Both the position numbers and the translations under genes were made by a program. Source: Calliopsis andreniformis (lineage: Eukaryota > Arthropoda > Insecta > Hymenoptera > Andrenidae). Taken from it: DNA of 64,000 bases. Each line of letters opens with the position of its first letter. The first letter of the stretch is position 1. The DNA lies in NCBI RefSeq assembly GCF_051401765.1, contig NW_027480422.1, positions 13,038,001 to 13,102,000 on the forward strand, read 5' to 3'. Under the pieces are notes generated by a model. It saw only the letters and a program-made list of their open reading frames with translations, did no database searches and was not told where the DNA came from. This document shows positions 49,765-63,100 of the stretch, one piece after another.

Positions 49765-51532
49765 GGCGTTGACTTCTAAGGCCGTAGCTATTCGATCTGG
49801 TGGAGGAACGTACTAGGGTGAAGCCTAGGTTGCCCGGAACGTAGAAATGACCAATACTTTCACACTGGTTGCAATTATTCGTTATATACGATGGAAAAAC
49901 TGTTGTATTTATCTTGTATTTGGTGCTTCTGCCATTGACTTCTTAAGCCCTAACTATTGGTTGTGATGGACCTACGCCCTAGTGTGAAGCCTACGTTGCC
50001 CGGAACGTAGTAATGACCATTTCTTTCACACTGGTTGTAATTATTCCTGGTATACGATGGAAGAACTGCTCTATTTTTATTTTATTTTATGCTCCTGGCG
50101 TTGACTTCTAAGGACCTAGCTATTCGATCTGGTGGAGCAACGCCCTAGGGTGAAGCCTAGGTTGCCCGGAACGTAGAAATTGCCATAACATTCATACTGG
50201 TTGTAATTATTCCTGTTATGCGATGGAAAAACTGCTCTATTTTTATTTTATTTTGTGCTCCTGGCGCTGACTTCTAAAGACCTAGCTATTCGATCTGGTA
50301 GTGCAACGCCCTAGGGTGAAGCCTAGGTTGCCCGGAACGTAGAAATGCCCATTACTTTCACACTGGTTGTAATTATTCCTGTTATATGACGGAAAAACTG
50401 TTGTATTTATATTGTATTTTATGCGTCTGGAGTTGTTTTCTAAGCCCCAAACTATTCGACCTGGTGGACCAACAACGTAGAGTGAAGCCAAGGATGCCCG
50501 CAACGTAGAAATGACCATATCTTTCACACTGTTTGCAATTATTCCTGTTATACGATTGAAAGACTGTTGTATTTATATTGTATTTTATGCTTCTGGCGTT
50601 GACTTCCAAGGCCGCAGCTATTCGATGTGGTGAAACAACGCTCTAGAGTGAAGCCTAGGTTGCCCGGAATGTAGAAATGACCATCACTTTCACACTGGTT
50701 GCTATTATTCCCGTTATACGATGGAAAAACAGTTGTATTTTTATTGTATTTTATGTTTCGGGCGTTGACTTCTAAGGCCCTAGCTATTCGATCTGGTGGA
50801 GCAACGCCCTAGAGTGAAGTCTAGGTTGCACGGAACGTAGAAATGCCCATTTCTTTCACACTGTTTGCAATTATTCCTGTCATACGTTGGAAAAACTGTG
50901 GTATTTTTATTTAATTTTATGCTCCGGGCGTTGACTTCTGAGGTCCTAACTATTGGATCTGGTGGAGCAACGCCGTAGAGTGAAGCCTAGGTTGCACGGA
51001 ACGTAGAAATGACCATACCCTCCACACTTGTTGCAATTATTCGTATTATACGATGGAAAAACTGTTGCATTTATATTGTATTTTGTGCTTCTGGCGTTGA
51101 CTTCTTAGGCCCTAACTAATCGATCTGGTGGAGCAACGCCCTACAGAGAAGCCTAGATTTCCCGGAATGTAGAAAAGACCATTACCTTCAGGCATGTTGC
51201 AATTGTTCCTGTTATACGATGAAAGAACTGTTGTATTTTTCTTGTGTTTTATGCGTCTGGAGTTGTTTTCTAAGGCCCTGACTATTCGACCTGGTGGAGC
51301 AACGCCCTAGAGTGAAGCCTAGGTTGCACGGAACGTAGAAATGCCCATTACCATCACACTGGTTGTAATTATTCCTGTTATACGATGGAAAAACTGTTGT
51401 ATTTATATTATATTTTATGCTTCAGGCGTTGACTTCTAAGGCCGTAGCTATTCGATGTGGTGGAGCAACGCCCTAGGGTGAAGCCTAGGTTGCCCGGAAC
51501 GTAGAAATGGCCATCACCTTCACTCTGGTTGC
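49765..51532 (+). repeat. domain B block, copy 3 of 3
   Basis: This is the tandem neighbour of copy 2, displaced by 2,822 bp, which is 17 monomers. That is the same period as the 12.8-18.4 kb repeat in domain A, although the monomer variants are different. The first monomers carry private changes (GGAGGAACGTACTAGGG, TATCTTGTATTTGG, GTGATGGACCTACG) also found at 57,770-57,950. This shows exchange between those places. Confidence 0.85.
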
Positions 51533-51765
51533 AATTATTCCTGTTATACGATGGAAAAACTGTTGTATTTATATTATATTTTATGCTTCAGGCGTTGACT
51601 TCTAAGGCCGTAGCTATTCGACGTGGTGGAGCAATGCCCTAGAGTGATGCCTAGGTCTCCCGGATCGTAGAAATGACCATTACTTGCACACTGGTTGCAA
51701 TTATTCGTTTTATACGATGGAAAAACTGTTGTATTTATTTTGTATTTGGTGCTCGTGGCGTTGAC

Positions 51766-54700
51766 TTCTTAGGCCCTAACTATTGGATCTGGTGGACCAA
51801 CGCCCTAGAATGAAGCCTAGGTTGGCCGGAACGTAGAAATGACCATAGCATTCATACTGTTTGCAATTATTCGTTTTATACGATGGAAAAACTGTTGTAT
51901 TTTTATTTCATTTTATGCTTCTGGCGTTGACTTCTATGTCCCTACCTATTCGATCTGGTGGAGCAACGCCCTAGAGTGAAGCCTAGGTTGCCCGGAACGT
52001 AGAAATGGCAATCACCTTCACTCTGGTTGCAATTATTCCTGTTATACGATGGAAAAACTGTTGTATTTATATTATATTTTATGCTTCAGGCGTTGACTTC
52101 TAAGGCCGTAGCTATTCGACGTGGTGGAGCAATGCCCCAGAGTGATGCCTAGGTCTCCCGGATCGTAGAAATGACCATTACTTGCACACTGGTTGCAATT
52201 ATTCGTTTTATACGATGGAAAAACTGTTGTATTTATTTTGTATTTGGTGCTCGTGGCGTTGACTTCTTAGGCCCTAACTATTGGATCTGGTGGACCAACG
52301 CCCTAGAGTGAAGCCTAGGTTGCTCGGAACGTAGAAATGACCATAGCATTCATACTGTTTGCAATTATTCGTTTTATACGATGGAAAGACTGTTGTATTT
52401 TTATTTTATTTTATGCTTCTGGCGGTAACTTCTTAGGCCCTAACTACAGGATCTGGTGGACCAACGCACTAGAGTGAAGCCTAGGTTGCCCGGAATGTGG
52501 AAATGACCATCACGTTCACATTTGTTGCAATTATTCCCGTTATACGATGGAAAAACTGTTGTATATTTATTGTATTTTATGTGTCGGGCGTTGACTTCTA
52601 AGGCCCTAGCTATTCGATCTGGTGGAGCAATGCCTCAGTGTTAAGTCTAGGATGCCCAGAACGTAGAAATGGCCGTTACTTGCACACTGGTTGCAATTAT
52701 TCGTTTTATACGATGGAAAAACTGTTGTATTTATTTTGTATTTGGTGCTTCTGGCATTGACTTCTTAAGCCCTAACTATCGGTTGTGGTGGACCAACGCC
52801 CTAGAGTGAAGCCTAGGTTGCCCGGAACGTAGTAATGACCATATCTTGCACACTGGTTGCACTTATGCCAGTTATACGATGGTAAAACTGTTGTATTTTT
52901 ATTGTATTTTATGCGTCTGGAGTTGTTTTCTAAGGCCCCAACTATTCGATCTGGTGGAGCAACGCCCTAGGGTGAAGCCTAGGTTGCCCGGAACGTAGAA
53001 ATGACCATTACTTTCACACTGGTTGCAGTTATTCGTTTTATACGATGGAAAAGCTGTTGTATCTATTTTGTATTTTATGCTTCTGGCGTTGACTTCTTAT
53101 GTCCTAACTATTGGATCCGGTGGAGCAACGACCCATGGTGAAGCCTAGGTTGCCCGGGACGTAGAAATGACCATAACCTTCATACTGATTGCAATTATTC
53201 GTTTTATACGATGGAAAAGCTGTTGTACTTATATTGTATGTTATGCCTCTGGCGTTGACTCCTAAGGCCGTAGCTATTCGATGTGGTGGAGCAACGCCAT
53301 AGCGTGAAGCCTAGGTTGCCCGGAACATAGAAATAACCATTACTTCCACACTGTTTGCAATTATTCATTTTATACAATGGAAAAACTCTTGTATTTATGT
53401 TGTATTTTATAGTTATGGCGTTGTCTTCTAAGACCGTAGCTATTCGATGTGGTGGAGCAACGCCATAGCGTGAAGCCTAGGTTGCCCGGAACATAGAAAT
53501 AACCATTACTTCCACACTGTTTGCAATTATTCATTTTATACAATGGAAAAACTGTTGTATTTATGTTGTATTTTATAGTTATGGCGTTGTCTTCTAAGAC
53601 CGTAGCTATTCGATGTGGTGGAGAAATGCCCTAGAGTGAAGCCTAGGTTGCCCGGAAACGTAGAAATGACCATACCTTTCACACTGGTTGCAATTATTCC
53701 TGTTATACAAGGGAATAACTGTTGTATTTATATTGCAGTTTATGCATCTGGCGTTGACTTCTTAGTCCCTAACTATTCGATCTGGCGGAACAACGCACTA
53801 GAGTGAATCCTACGTTGCCCGGAACGTAGAAATGACCATCACTTTCACACTGGTTGCAATTATTCCTGTTATACGATGGAAAAACTGTTGGATCTATTTT
53901 GTACTTTATGCTTCTGGCGTTGACTTCTTAGGTCCTAACTATTGGATCTGGTGGAGCAACGCCCTCTAGTGATGCCCAGGTCGCCCGGAACGTAGAAATG
54001 ACCATCACTTTCACACTGGTTGCAATTATTCCTGTTATACGATAGAAAAACTGTTGGATCTATTTTGTATTTTATGCTTCTGGCGTTGACTTCTTATGTC
54101 CTAACTATTGGATCCGGTGGAGCAACGACCCATGGTGAAGCCTAGGTTGCCCGGGACGTAGAAATGACCATAATTTTCATACGGATTGCAATTATTCGTT
54201 TAATACGATGGAAAAACTGTTGTATTTATATTGTATGTTCTGCGTCTGGCTTTGACTTCTAAGGTCCTAGCTATTCGATCTGGTGGTGCTACGTCCAAGA
54301 GTGAAGCCTATGGTGCCTGGAACGCAGAAATGACCAAAACTTTCACACTGGTAGCAATTATTCGTTTTATACAATGGAAAAACTGTTGTATTTATATTGT
54401 ATTTTATGCTTCTGGTGTATACGTCTTAGGCCCTAGCTATTCGATCTGGAGGAACAACGCCCTAGAGTGAAGCCTAGGTTGCCCGGAACGTAGAGATGAC
54501 CATCACTTTCACACTGGTTGCAATTATTCCTGTTATATGATGGAAAAACTGTTGTATCTATTTTGTATTTTATGCTTCTGGCGTTGACTTCTTAGGTCCT
54601 AACTATTGGATCTGGTGGAGCAACGCCCTAGGGTGTAGCCTGGGTTGCCCGGAACGTAGAAATGACCCTCACGTTCACATTTGTTGCAATTATTCCCGTT

Positions 54701-55650
54701 ATGCGATGGAAAAACTGTTGTATTTTTATTGTATTTTTTGTTTCGGGCGTTGACTTCTAAGGCCGTAGCTATTCGATGTGTTGGAGCAACGCCCTAGGGT
54801 GAAGCCTAGATTGCCCGGAACGTAGAAATGACCATAACTTTCATACTGATTGCAATTATTCGTTTTATACGATGGAAAAGCTGTTGTATTTATATTGTAT
54901 TTTAACCCTCTGGCGTTGACTTCTAAGGCCGTAGCTATTCGATCTGGTGGAGCAACGAACTAGGGTGAAGCCTAGGTTGCCCGGAACGTAGAAATGACCA
55001 ATACTTTCACACTGGTTGCAATTATTCGTTATATACGATGGAAAAACTGTTGTATTTATTTTGTATTTGGTGCTTCTGGCATTGACTTCTTAAGCCCTAA
55101 CTATTGGTTGTGGTGGACCAACGCCCTAGAGTGAAGCCTACGTTGCCCGGAACGTAGTAATGACCATTTCTTTCACACTGGTTGTAATTATTCCTGGTAT
55201 ACGATGGAAGAACTGCTCTATTTTTATTTTATTTTATGCTCCTGGCGTTGACTTCTAAGGACCTAGCTATTCGATCTGGTGGAGCAACGCCCTAGGGTGA
55301 AGCCTAGGTTGCCCGGAACGTAGAAATGACCCTCACGTTCACATTTGTTGCAATTATTCCCATTATGCGATGGAAAAACTGTTTTATTTTTATTGTATTT
55401 TTTGTTTCGGGCGTTGACTTCTAAGTCCCTAGCTATTCGATCTGGTGGAGCAATGCCTCAGTGTTAAGTCTAGGATGCCCGGAACGTAGATATGGCCGTT
55501 ACTTTCACACTGGTTGCAATTATTAATTTTATACGATGGTAAAACTGTTGTACATATATCGTATTTTATGCTTCTGGCGTTGACTTCTTAGGCCCTAACT
55601 ATTCGCTCTGGTGGAACAACGCCCTCGCGTGATGCATAGGTCTCCCGGAT
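51766..55650 (+). repeat. about 3.9 kb domain B block, copy 1
   Basis: The block recurs from 60,067 at an offset of 8,301, which changes to 8,467 after one additional monomer in the second copy. The two are nearly identical. Shared rare variants include TTTTTATTTCATTTTATG, ATGGCAATCACC, GCCCCAGAGTGATGCC, GGCGGTAACTTCTTAGG and GTGTATACGTC. The match continues to at least 55,533, which pairs with the window end. From 52,841 it also follows 38,231 onward at 14,610 and then 14,776. Confidence 0.88.
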
Positions 55651-57869
55651 CGTAGAAATGACCATTTCTTTCACACTGGTTGTAATTACTCCTGTTATAC
55701 GATGGAAGAACTGCTCTATTTTTATTTTATTTTATGCTCCTGGCGTTGACTTCTAAGGACCTAGCTATTCGATCTGGTGGAGCAACGGCCTAGGGTGAAG
55801 CCTAGGTTGCTCGGAACGTAGAAATGGCCGTTACTTTCACACTGGTTGCAATTATTCATTTTATACGATGGAAAAACTGTTGTACATATATCGTATTTTA
55901 TGCTTCTGTCGTTGACTTCTTAGGTCCTAACTATTCGCTCTGGTGGAACAACGCCCTAGAGTGATGCCTAGGTCTCCCGGATCGTAGAAATGACCATTAC
56001 TTGCACACTGGTTGCAATTATTCGTTTTATACGATGGAAGAACTGTTGTATTTATTTTCTATTTGGTGCTCCTGGCGTTGAGTCCTTAGGCCCTAACTAT
56101 TGGTTCTGGTGGACCAACGCCCTAGAGTGAAGCCTAGGTTGGCCGGAACGTAGAAATGACCATAGCATTCATACTGTTTGCAATTATTCGTTTTATACGA
56201 TGGAAAAACTGTTGTATTTTTACTTCATTTTATGCTTCTGGCGTTGACTTCTATTTCCCTAGCTATTCGATCTGGTGGAGCAACGCCCTAGAGTGAAGCC
56301 TAGGTTGCCCGGAACGGAGAAATGGCCATCACCTTCACTCTGGTTGCAATTATTCCTGTTATACGATGGAAAAACTGTTGTATTTATATTATATTTTATG
56401 CTTCAGGCGTTGACTTCTAAGGCCGTAGCTATTCGACGTGGTGGAGCAATGCCCTAGAGTGATGCCTAGGTCTCCCGGATCGTAGAAATGACCATTACTT
56501 GCACACTGGTTGCAATTATTCGTTTTATACGATGGAAAAACTGTTGTATTTATTTTGTATTTGGTGCTCCTGGCGTTGAGTTCTTAGGCCCTAACTATTG
56601 GATCTGGTGGACCAACGCCCTAAAGTGAAGCTTAGGTTGGCCGGAACGTAGAAATGACCATAGCATTCATACTGTTTGCAATTATTCGTTTTATACGATG
56701 GAAAAACTGTTGTATTTTTATTTTATTTTATGCTTCTGGCGTTGACTTCTAAGACCCTAGCTATTCGATCTGGTGGAGCAACGCCCTAGAGCGAAGCCTA
56801 GGTTGCCCGGAACGTAGAAATGGCCATCACCTTCACTCTGGTTGCAATTATTCCTGTTATACGATGGAAAAACTGTTGTATTTATATTATATTTTATGCT
56901 TCAGGCGTTGACTTCTAAGGCCGTAGCTATTCGATGTGGTGGAGCAACGCCCTAGAGTGAAGCCTAGGTTGCTGGGAACGTAGAAATGGCCATAACATTC
57001 ATACTGGTTGTAATTATTCCTGTTATACGATGGAAGAACTGCTCTATTTTTATTTTATTTTATGCTCCTGGCGTTGACCTCTAAGGACCTAGCTATTCGA
57101 TCTGGTAGAGCAACGCCCTAGGGTGAAGCCTAGGTTGCCCGGAACGTAGAAATGACCATATATTTCCCACTGTTTGCAGTTATTCCTGTTATACGGTGGT
57201 AAAGCTGTTGTATTTATATTGTATTTGATGCTTCTGGCGTTGACTTCTAATGCCATAGCTGTTCGATGTGGTCGAGCAACGCCCTAGGGTGAAGCCTAGG
57301 TAGCCAGGAACGTAGAAATGACCATATCTTGCACACTGGTTGCAATTATTCCTGTTATACGATGTAAAAGCTATTGTATTTATATTGTATTTTATGCTTC
57401 TGGCGTGGTCACCTAAGGCCCTAACTATTCCATCTGGAGGAACAACGCCCTAGAGTGAAGCCTAGGTTGCCCGGAACGTAGAAATGACCTTCACTTTCAC
57501 ACTGGTTGCAATTATTCCTGTTATACGATGGATAAACTGTTGTATCTATTTTGCATTTTATGCTTCTGGAGTTGACTTCTTAGGTCCTAACTATTGGATC
57601 TGGTGGAGCAACGCCCTAGGGTGAAGCCTAGATTGCCCGGAACGTAGAAATGACCATAACTTTCATACTGATTGCAATTATTCGTTTTATACGATGGAAA
57701 AGCTGTTGTATTTATATTGCATTTTAACCCTCTGGCGTTGACTTCTAAGGCCGTAGCTATTCGATCTGGTGGAGGAACGTACTAGGGTGAAGCCTAGGTT
57801 GCCCGGAACGTAGAAATGACCAATACTTTCACACTGGTTGCAATTATTCGTTATATACGATGGAAAAAC
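55651..57869 (+). repeat. domain B mosaic monomers
   Basis: About 13 monomers mix known types. About 55,830-56,250 resembles 58,480-58,780 and 60,110-60,240. About 56,330-56,700 resembles the TATTATATTTTATGC and GATGCCTAGGTCTCCC monomers near 51,500-51,900. About 57,170-57,410 is the counterpart of 40,140-40,320. The monomer at about 57,180 has TTATACGGTGG in place of TTATACGATGG. Confidence 0.75.
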
Positions 57870-60108
57870 TGTTGTATTTATCTTGTATTTGGTGCTTCTG
57901 GCATTGACTTCTTAAGCCCTAACTATTGGTTGTGATGGACCTACGCCCTAGAGTGAAGCCTAGGTTGCCCGTAACGTAGTAGTGACCATATCTTGCACAC
58001 TGGTTGCAATTATGCCAGTTATACGATGGTAAAACTGTTGTATTTTTATTGTATTTCATGCGTCTGGAGTTGTTTTCTAAGGCCCCAACTATTCGACCTG
58101 GTGGAGCAACGCCCTAGAGTGAAGTCTAGGTTTCACGGAACGTAGAAATGCCCATTTCTTTCACACTGGTTGTAATTACTCCTGTTATACGATGGAAGAA
58201 CTGCTCTATTTTTATTTTATTTTATGCTCCTGGCGTTGACTTCTAAGGACCTAGCTATTCGATCTGGTGGAGCAACGGCCTAGGGTGAAGCCTATGTTGC
58301 CCGGAACGTAGAAATGACCCTCACGTTCACATTTGTTGCAATTATTCCCATTATGCGATGGAAAAACTGTTGTATTTTTATTGTATTTTTTGTTTCGGGC
58401 GTTGACTTCTAAGTCCCTAGCTATTCGATCTGGTGGAGCAATGCCTCAGTGTTAAGTCTAGGATGCCCGGAACGTAGAAATGGCCGTTACTTTCACACTG
58501 GTTGCAATTATTCATTTTATACGATGGAAAAACTGTTGTACATATATCGTATTTTATGCTTCTGGCGTTGACTTCTTAGGTCCTAACTATTCGCTCTGGT
58601 GGAACAACGCCCTAGAGTGATGCCTAGGTCTCCCGGATCGTAGAAATGACCATTACTTGCACACTGGTTGCAATTATTCGTTTTATACGATGGAAGAACT
58701 GTTGTATTTATTTTGTATTTGGTGCTCCTGGCGTTGAGTTCTTAGGCCCTAACTATTGGATCTGGTGGACCAACGCCCTGGAGTGAAGCCTATGTTGCCC
58801 GGAACGTAGTAATGACCATATCTTTCTCACTGGTTGAAATTATGCCAGTTATACGCTGGTAAAACTGTTGTATTTTTATTGTATTTTATGCGTCTGGAGT
58901 TGTTTTCTAAGGCCCCAACTATTAGACCTGGTGGAGCAACGCATTAGAGTGAGGTCTAGGTTGCACGGAACGTTGAAATGCCCATTTCTTTCACACTGGT
59001 TGTAATTATTCCTGTTATACGATGGAAGAACTGCTCTATTTTTATTTTATTTTATGTTTCTGGCGTTGACTTCTAAGGCCCTAGCTATTCGATCTGGTGG
59101 AGCAACGCCCTAGGGTGAAGCCTAGGTTGCCCGGAACGTAGAAATGACCATTACTTGCACACTGGTTGCAGTTATTCGTTTTATACGATGGAAAAACTGT
59201 TGTATTTATTTTGTATTTGGTGCTTCTGGCATTGACTTCTTAAGCCCTAACTATCGGTTGTGGTGGACCAACGCCCTAGAGTGAAGCCTAGGTTGCCCGG
59301 AACGTAGTAATGACCATATCTTGCACACTGGTTGCACTTATGCCAGTTATACGATGGTAAAACTGTTGTATTTTTATTGTATTTTATGCGTCTGGAGTTG
59401 TTTTCTAAGGCCCCAACTATTCGACCTGGTGGAGCAACGCCCTATAGTGAAGTCTAGGTTGCACGGAACGTAGAAATGCCCATTTCTTTCACACTGGTTG
59501 TAATTATTCCTGGTATACGATGGAAGAACTGCTCTATTTTTATTTTATTTTCTGCTCCTGGCGTTGACTTCTAAGGACCTAGCTATTCGATCTGGTGGAG
59601 CAACGGCCTAGGGTGAAGCCTAGGTTGCCCGGAACGTAGAAATGACCCTCACGTTCACATTTGTTGCAATTATTCCCATTATGCGATGGAAAAACTGTTG
59701 TATTTTTATTGTATTTTTTGTTTCGGGCGTTGACTTCTAAGTCCCTAGCTATTCGATCTGGTGGAGCAATGCCTCAGTGTTAAGTCTAGGATGCCCGGAA
59801 CGTAGAAATGGCCGTTACTTTCACACTGGTTGCAATTATTCATTTTATACGATGGAAAAACTGTTGTACATATATCGTATTTTATGCTTCTGGCGTTGAC
59901 TTCTTAGGTCCTAACTATTCGCTCTGGTGGAACAACGCCCTAGAGTGATGCCTAGGTCTCCCGGATCGTAGAAATGACCATTACTTGCACACTGGTTGCA
60001 ATTATTCGTTTTATACGATGGAAGAACTGTTGTATTTATTTTGTATTTGGTGCTCCTGGCGTTGAGTTCTTAGGCCCTAACTATTGGATCTGGTGGACCA
60101 ACGCCCTA
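57870..60108 (+). repeat. eight-monomer tandem duplication
   Basis: About 57,870-58,780 recurs at about 59,198-60,108, an offset of 1,328 bp or exactly eight monomers. The shared order is ATATCTTGC with ATGCCAGTTATACG, ATTTCTTTC, CCCTCACGTTC with ATTCCCATTATGCG, GCCGTTACTTTC, and ATTACTTGC with GGCGTTGAGTTCTTAGG. The second copy has changes such as CTGCTCCTGGCG near 59,551. Between the two matches lie monomers like those of 37,690-38,070. Confidence 0.83.
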
Positions 60109-63100
60109 GAGTGAAGCCTAGGTTGGCCGGAACGTAGAAATGACCATAGCATTCATACTGTTTGCAATTATTCGTTTTATACGATGGAAAAACTGTTGTA
60201 TTTTTATTTCATTTTATGCTTCTGGCGTTGACTTCTATGTCCCTAGCTATTCGATCTGGTGGAGCAACGCCCTAGAGTGAAGCCTAGGTTGCCCGGAACG
60301 TAGAAATGGCAATCACCTTCACTCTGGTTGCAATTATTCCTGTTATACGATGGAAAAACTGTTGTATTTATATTATATTTTATGCTTCAGGCGTTGACTT
60401 CTAAGGCCGTAGCTATTCGACGTGGTGGAGCAATGCCCCAGAGTGATGCCTAGGTCTCCCGGATCGTAGAAATGACCATTACTTGCACACTGGTTGCAAT
60501 TATTCGTTTTATACGATGGAAAAACTGTTGTATTTATTTTGTATTTGGTGCTCGTGGCGTTGACTTCTTAGGCCCTAACTATTGGATCTGGTGGACCAAC
60601 GCCCTAGAGTGAAGCCTAGGTTGCTCGGAACGTAGAAATGACCATAGCATTCATACTGTTTGCAATTATTCGTTTTATACGATGGAAAGACTGTTGTATT
60701 TTTATTTTATTTTATGCTTCTGGCGGTAACTTCTTAGGCCCTAACTACAGGATCTGGTGGACCAACGCACTAGAGTGAAGCCTAGGTTGCCCGGAACGTG
60801 GAAATGACCATCACGTTCACATTTGTTGCAATTATTCCCGTTATACGATGGAAAAACTGTTGTATATTTATTGTATTTTATGTGTCGGGCGTTGACTTCT
60901 AAGGCCCTAGCTATTCGATCTGGTGGAGCAATGCCTCAGTGTTAAGTCTAGGATGCCCAGAACGTAGAAATGGCCGTTACTTGCACACTGGTTGCAATTA
61001 TTCGTTTTATACGATGGAAAAACTGTTGTATTTATTTTGTATTTGGTGCTTCTGGCATTGACTTCTTAAGCCCTAACTATCGGTTGTGGTGGACCAACGC
61101 CCTAGAGTGAAGCCTAGGTTGCCCGGAACGTAGTAATGACCATATCTTGCACACTGGTTGCACTTATGCCAGTTATACGATGGTAAAACTGTTGTATTTT
61201 TATTGTATTTTATGCGTCTGGAGTTGTTTTCTAAGGCCCCAACTATTCGATCTGGTGGAGCAACGCCCTAGGGTGAAGCCTAGGTTGCCCGGAACGTAGA
61301 AATGACCATTACTTTCACACTGGTTGCAGTTATTCGTTTTATACGATGGAAAAGCTGTTGTATCTATTTTGTATTTTATGCTTCTGGCGTTGACTTCTTA
61401 TGTCCTAACTATTGGATCCGGTGGAGCAACGCCCTCTAGTGATGCCCAGGTCGCCCGGAACGTAGAAATGACCATCACTTTCACACTGGTTGCAATTATT
61501 CCTGTTATACGATAGAAAAACTGTTGGATCTATTTTGTATTTTATGCTTCTGGCGTTGACTTCTTATGTCCTAACTATTGGATCCGGTGGAGCAACGACC
61601 CATGGTGAAGCCTAGGTTGCCCGGGACGTAGAAATGACCATAACCTTCATACTGATTGCAATTATTCGTTTTATACGATGGAAAAGCTGTTGTACTTATA
61701 TTGTATGTTATGCCTCTGGCGTTGACTCCTAAGGCCGTAGCTATTCGATGTGGTGGAGCAACGCCATAGCGTGAAGCCTAGGTTGCCCGGAACATAGAAA
61801 TAACCATTACTTCCACACTGTTTGCAATTATTCATTTTATACAATGGAAAAACTCTTGTATTTATGTTGTATTTTATAGTTATGGCGTTGTCTTCTAAGA
61901 CCGTAGCTATTCGATGTGGTGGAGCAACGCCATAGCGTGAAGCCTAGGTTGCCCGGAACATAGAAATAACCATTACTTCCACACTGTTTGCAATTATTCA
62001 TTTTATACAATGGAAAAACTGATGTATTTATGTTGTATTTTATAGTTATGGCGTTGTCTTCTAAGACCGTAGCTATTCGATGTGGTGGAGAAATGCCCTA
62101 GAGTGAAGCCTAGGTTGCCCGGAAACGTAGAAATGACCATACCTTTCACACTGGTTGCAATTATTCCTGTTATACAAGGGAATAACTGTTGTATTTATAT
62201 TGCAGTTTATGCATCTGGCGTTGACTTCTTAGTCCCTAACTATTCGATCTGGCGGAACAACGCACTAGAGTGAATCCTACGTTGCCCGGAACGTAGAAAT
62301 GACCATCACTTTCACACTGGTTGCAATTATTCCTGTTATACGATGGAAAAACTGTTGGATCTATTTTGTACTTTATGCTTCTGGCGTTGACTTCTTAGGT
62401 CCTAACTATTGGATCTGGTGGAGCAACGCCCTCTAGTGATGCCCAGGTCGCCCGGAACGTAGAAATGACCATCACTTTCACACTGGTTGCAATTATTCCT
62501 GTTATACGATAGAAAAACTGTTGGATCTATTTTGTATTTTATGCTTCTGGCGTTGACTTCTTATGTCCTAACTATTGGATCCGGTGGAGCAACGACCCAT
62601 GGTGAAGCCTAGGTTGCCCGGGACGTAGAAATGACCATAATTTTCATACGGATTGCAATTATTCGTTTAATACGATGGAAAAACTGTTGTATTTATATTG
62701 TATGTTCTGCGTCTGGCTTTGACTTCTAAGGTCCTAGCTATTCGATCTGGTGGTGCTACGTCCAAGAGTGAAGCCTATGGTGCCTGGAACGCAGAAATGA
62801 CCAAAACTTTCACACTGGTAGCAATTATTCGTTTTATACAATGGAAAAACTGTTGTATTTATATTGTATTTTATGCTTCTGGTGTATACGTCTTAGGCCC
62901 TAGCTATTCGATCTGGAGGAACAACGCCCTAGAGTGAAGCCTAGGTTGCCCGGAACGTAGAGATGACCATCACTTTCACACTGGTTGCAATTATTCCTGT
63001 TATATGATGGAAAAACTGTTGTATCTATTTTGTATTTTATGCTTCTGGCGTTGACTTCTTAGGTCCTAACTATTGGATCTGGTGGAGCAACGCCCTAGGG

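Noticed and set aside
57182..57198. CENP-B box-like match (TTCC, A and CGGT in the spacing of the 17-bp box); also TTCGTTTTATACGATGG variants such as 260-276
   Set aside because: Each matches only 7 of the 9 essential positions. With equal base frequencies I expect about 0.4 such matches per 166-bp monomer on two strands by chance, and no monomer I checked has 9 of 9.
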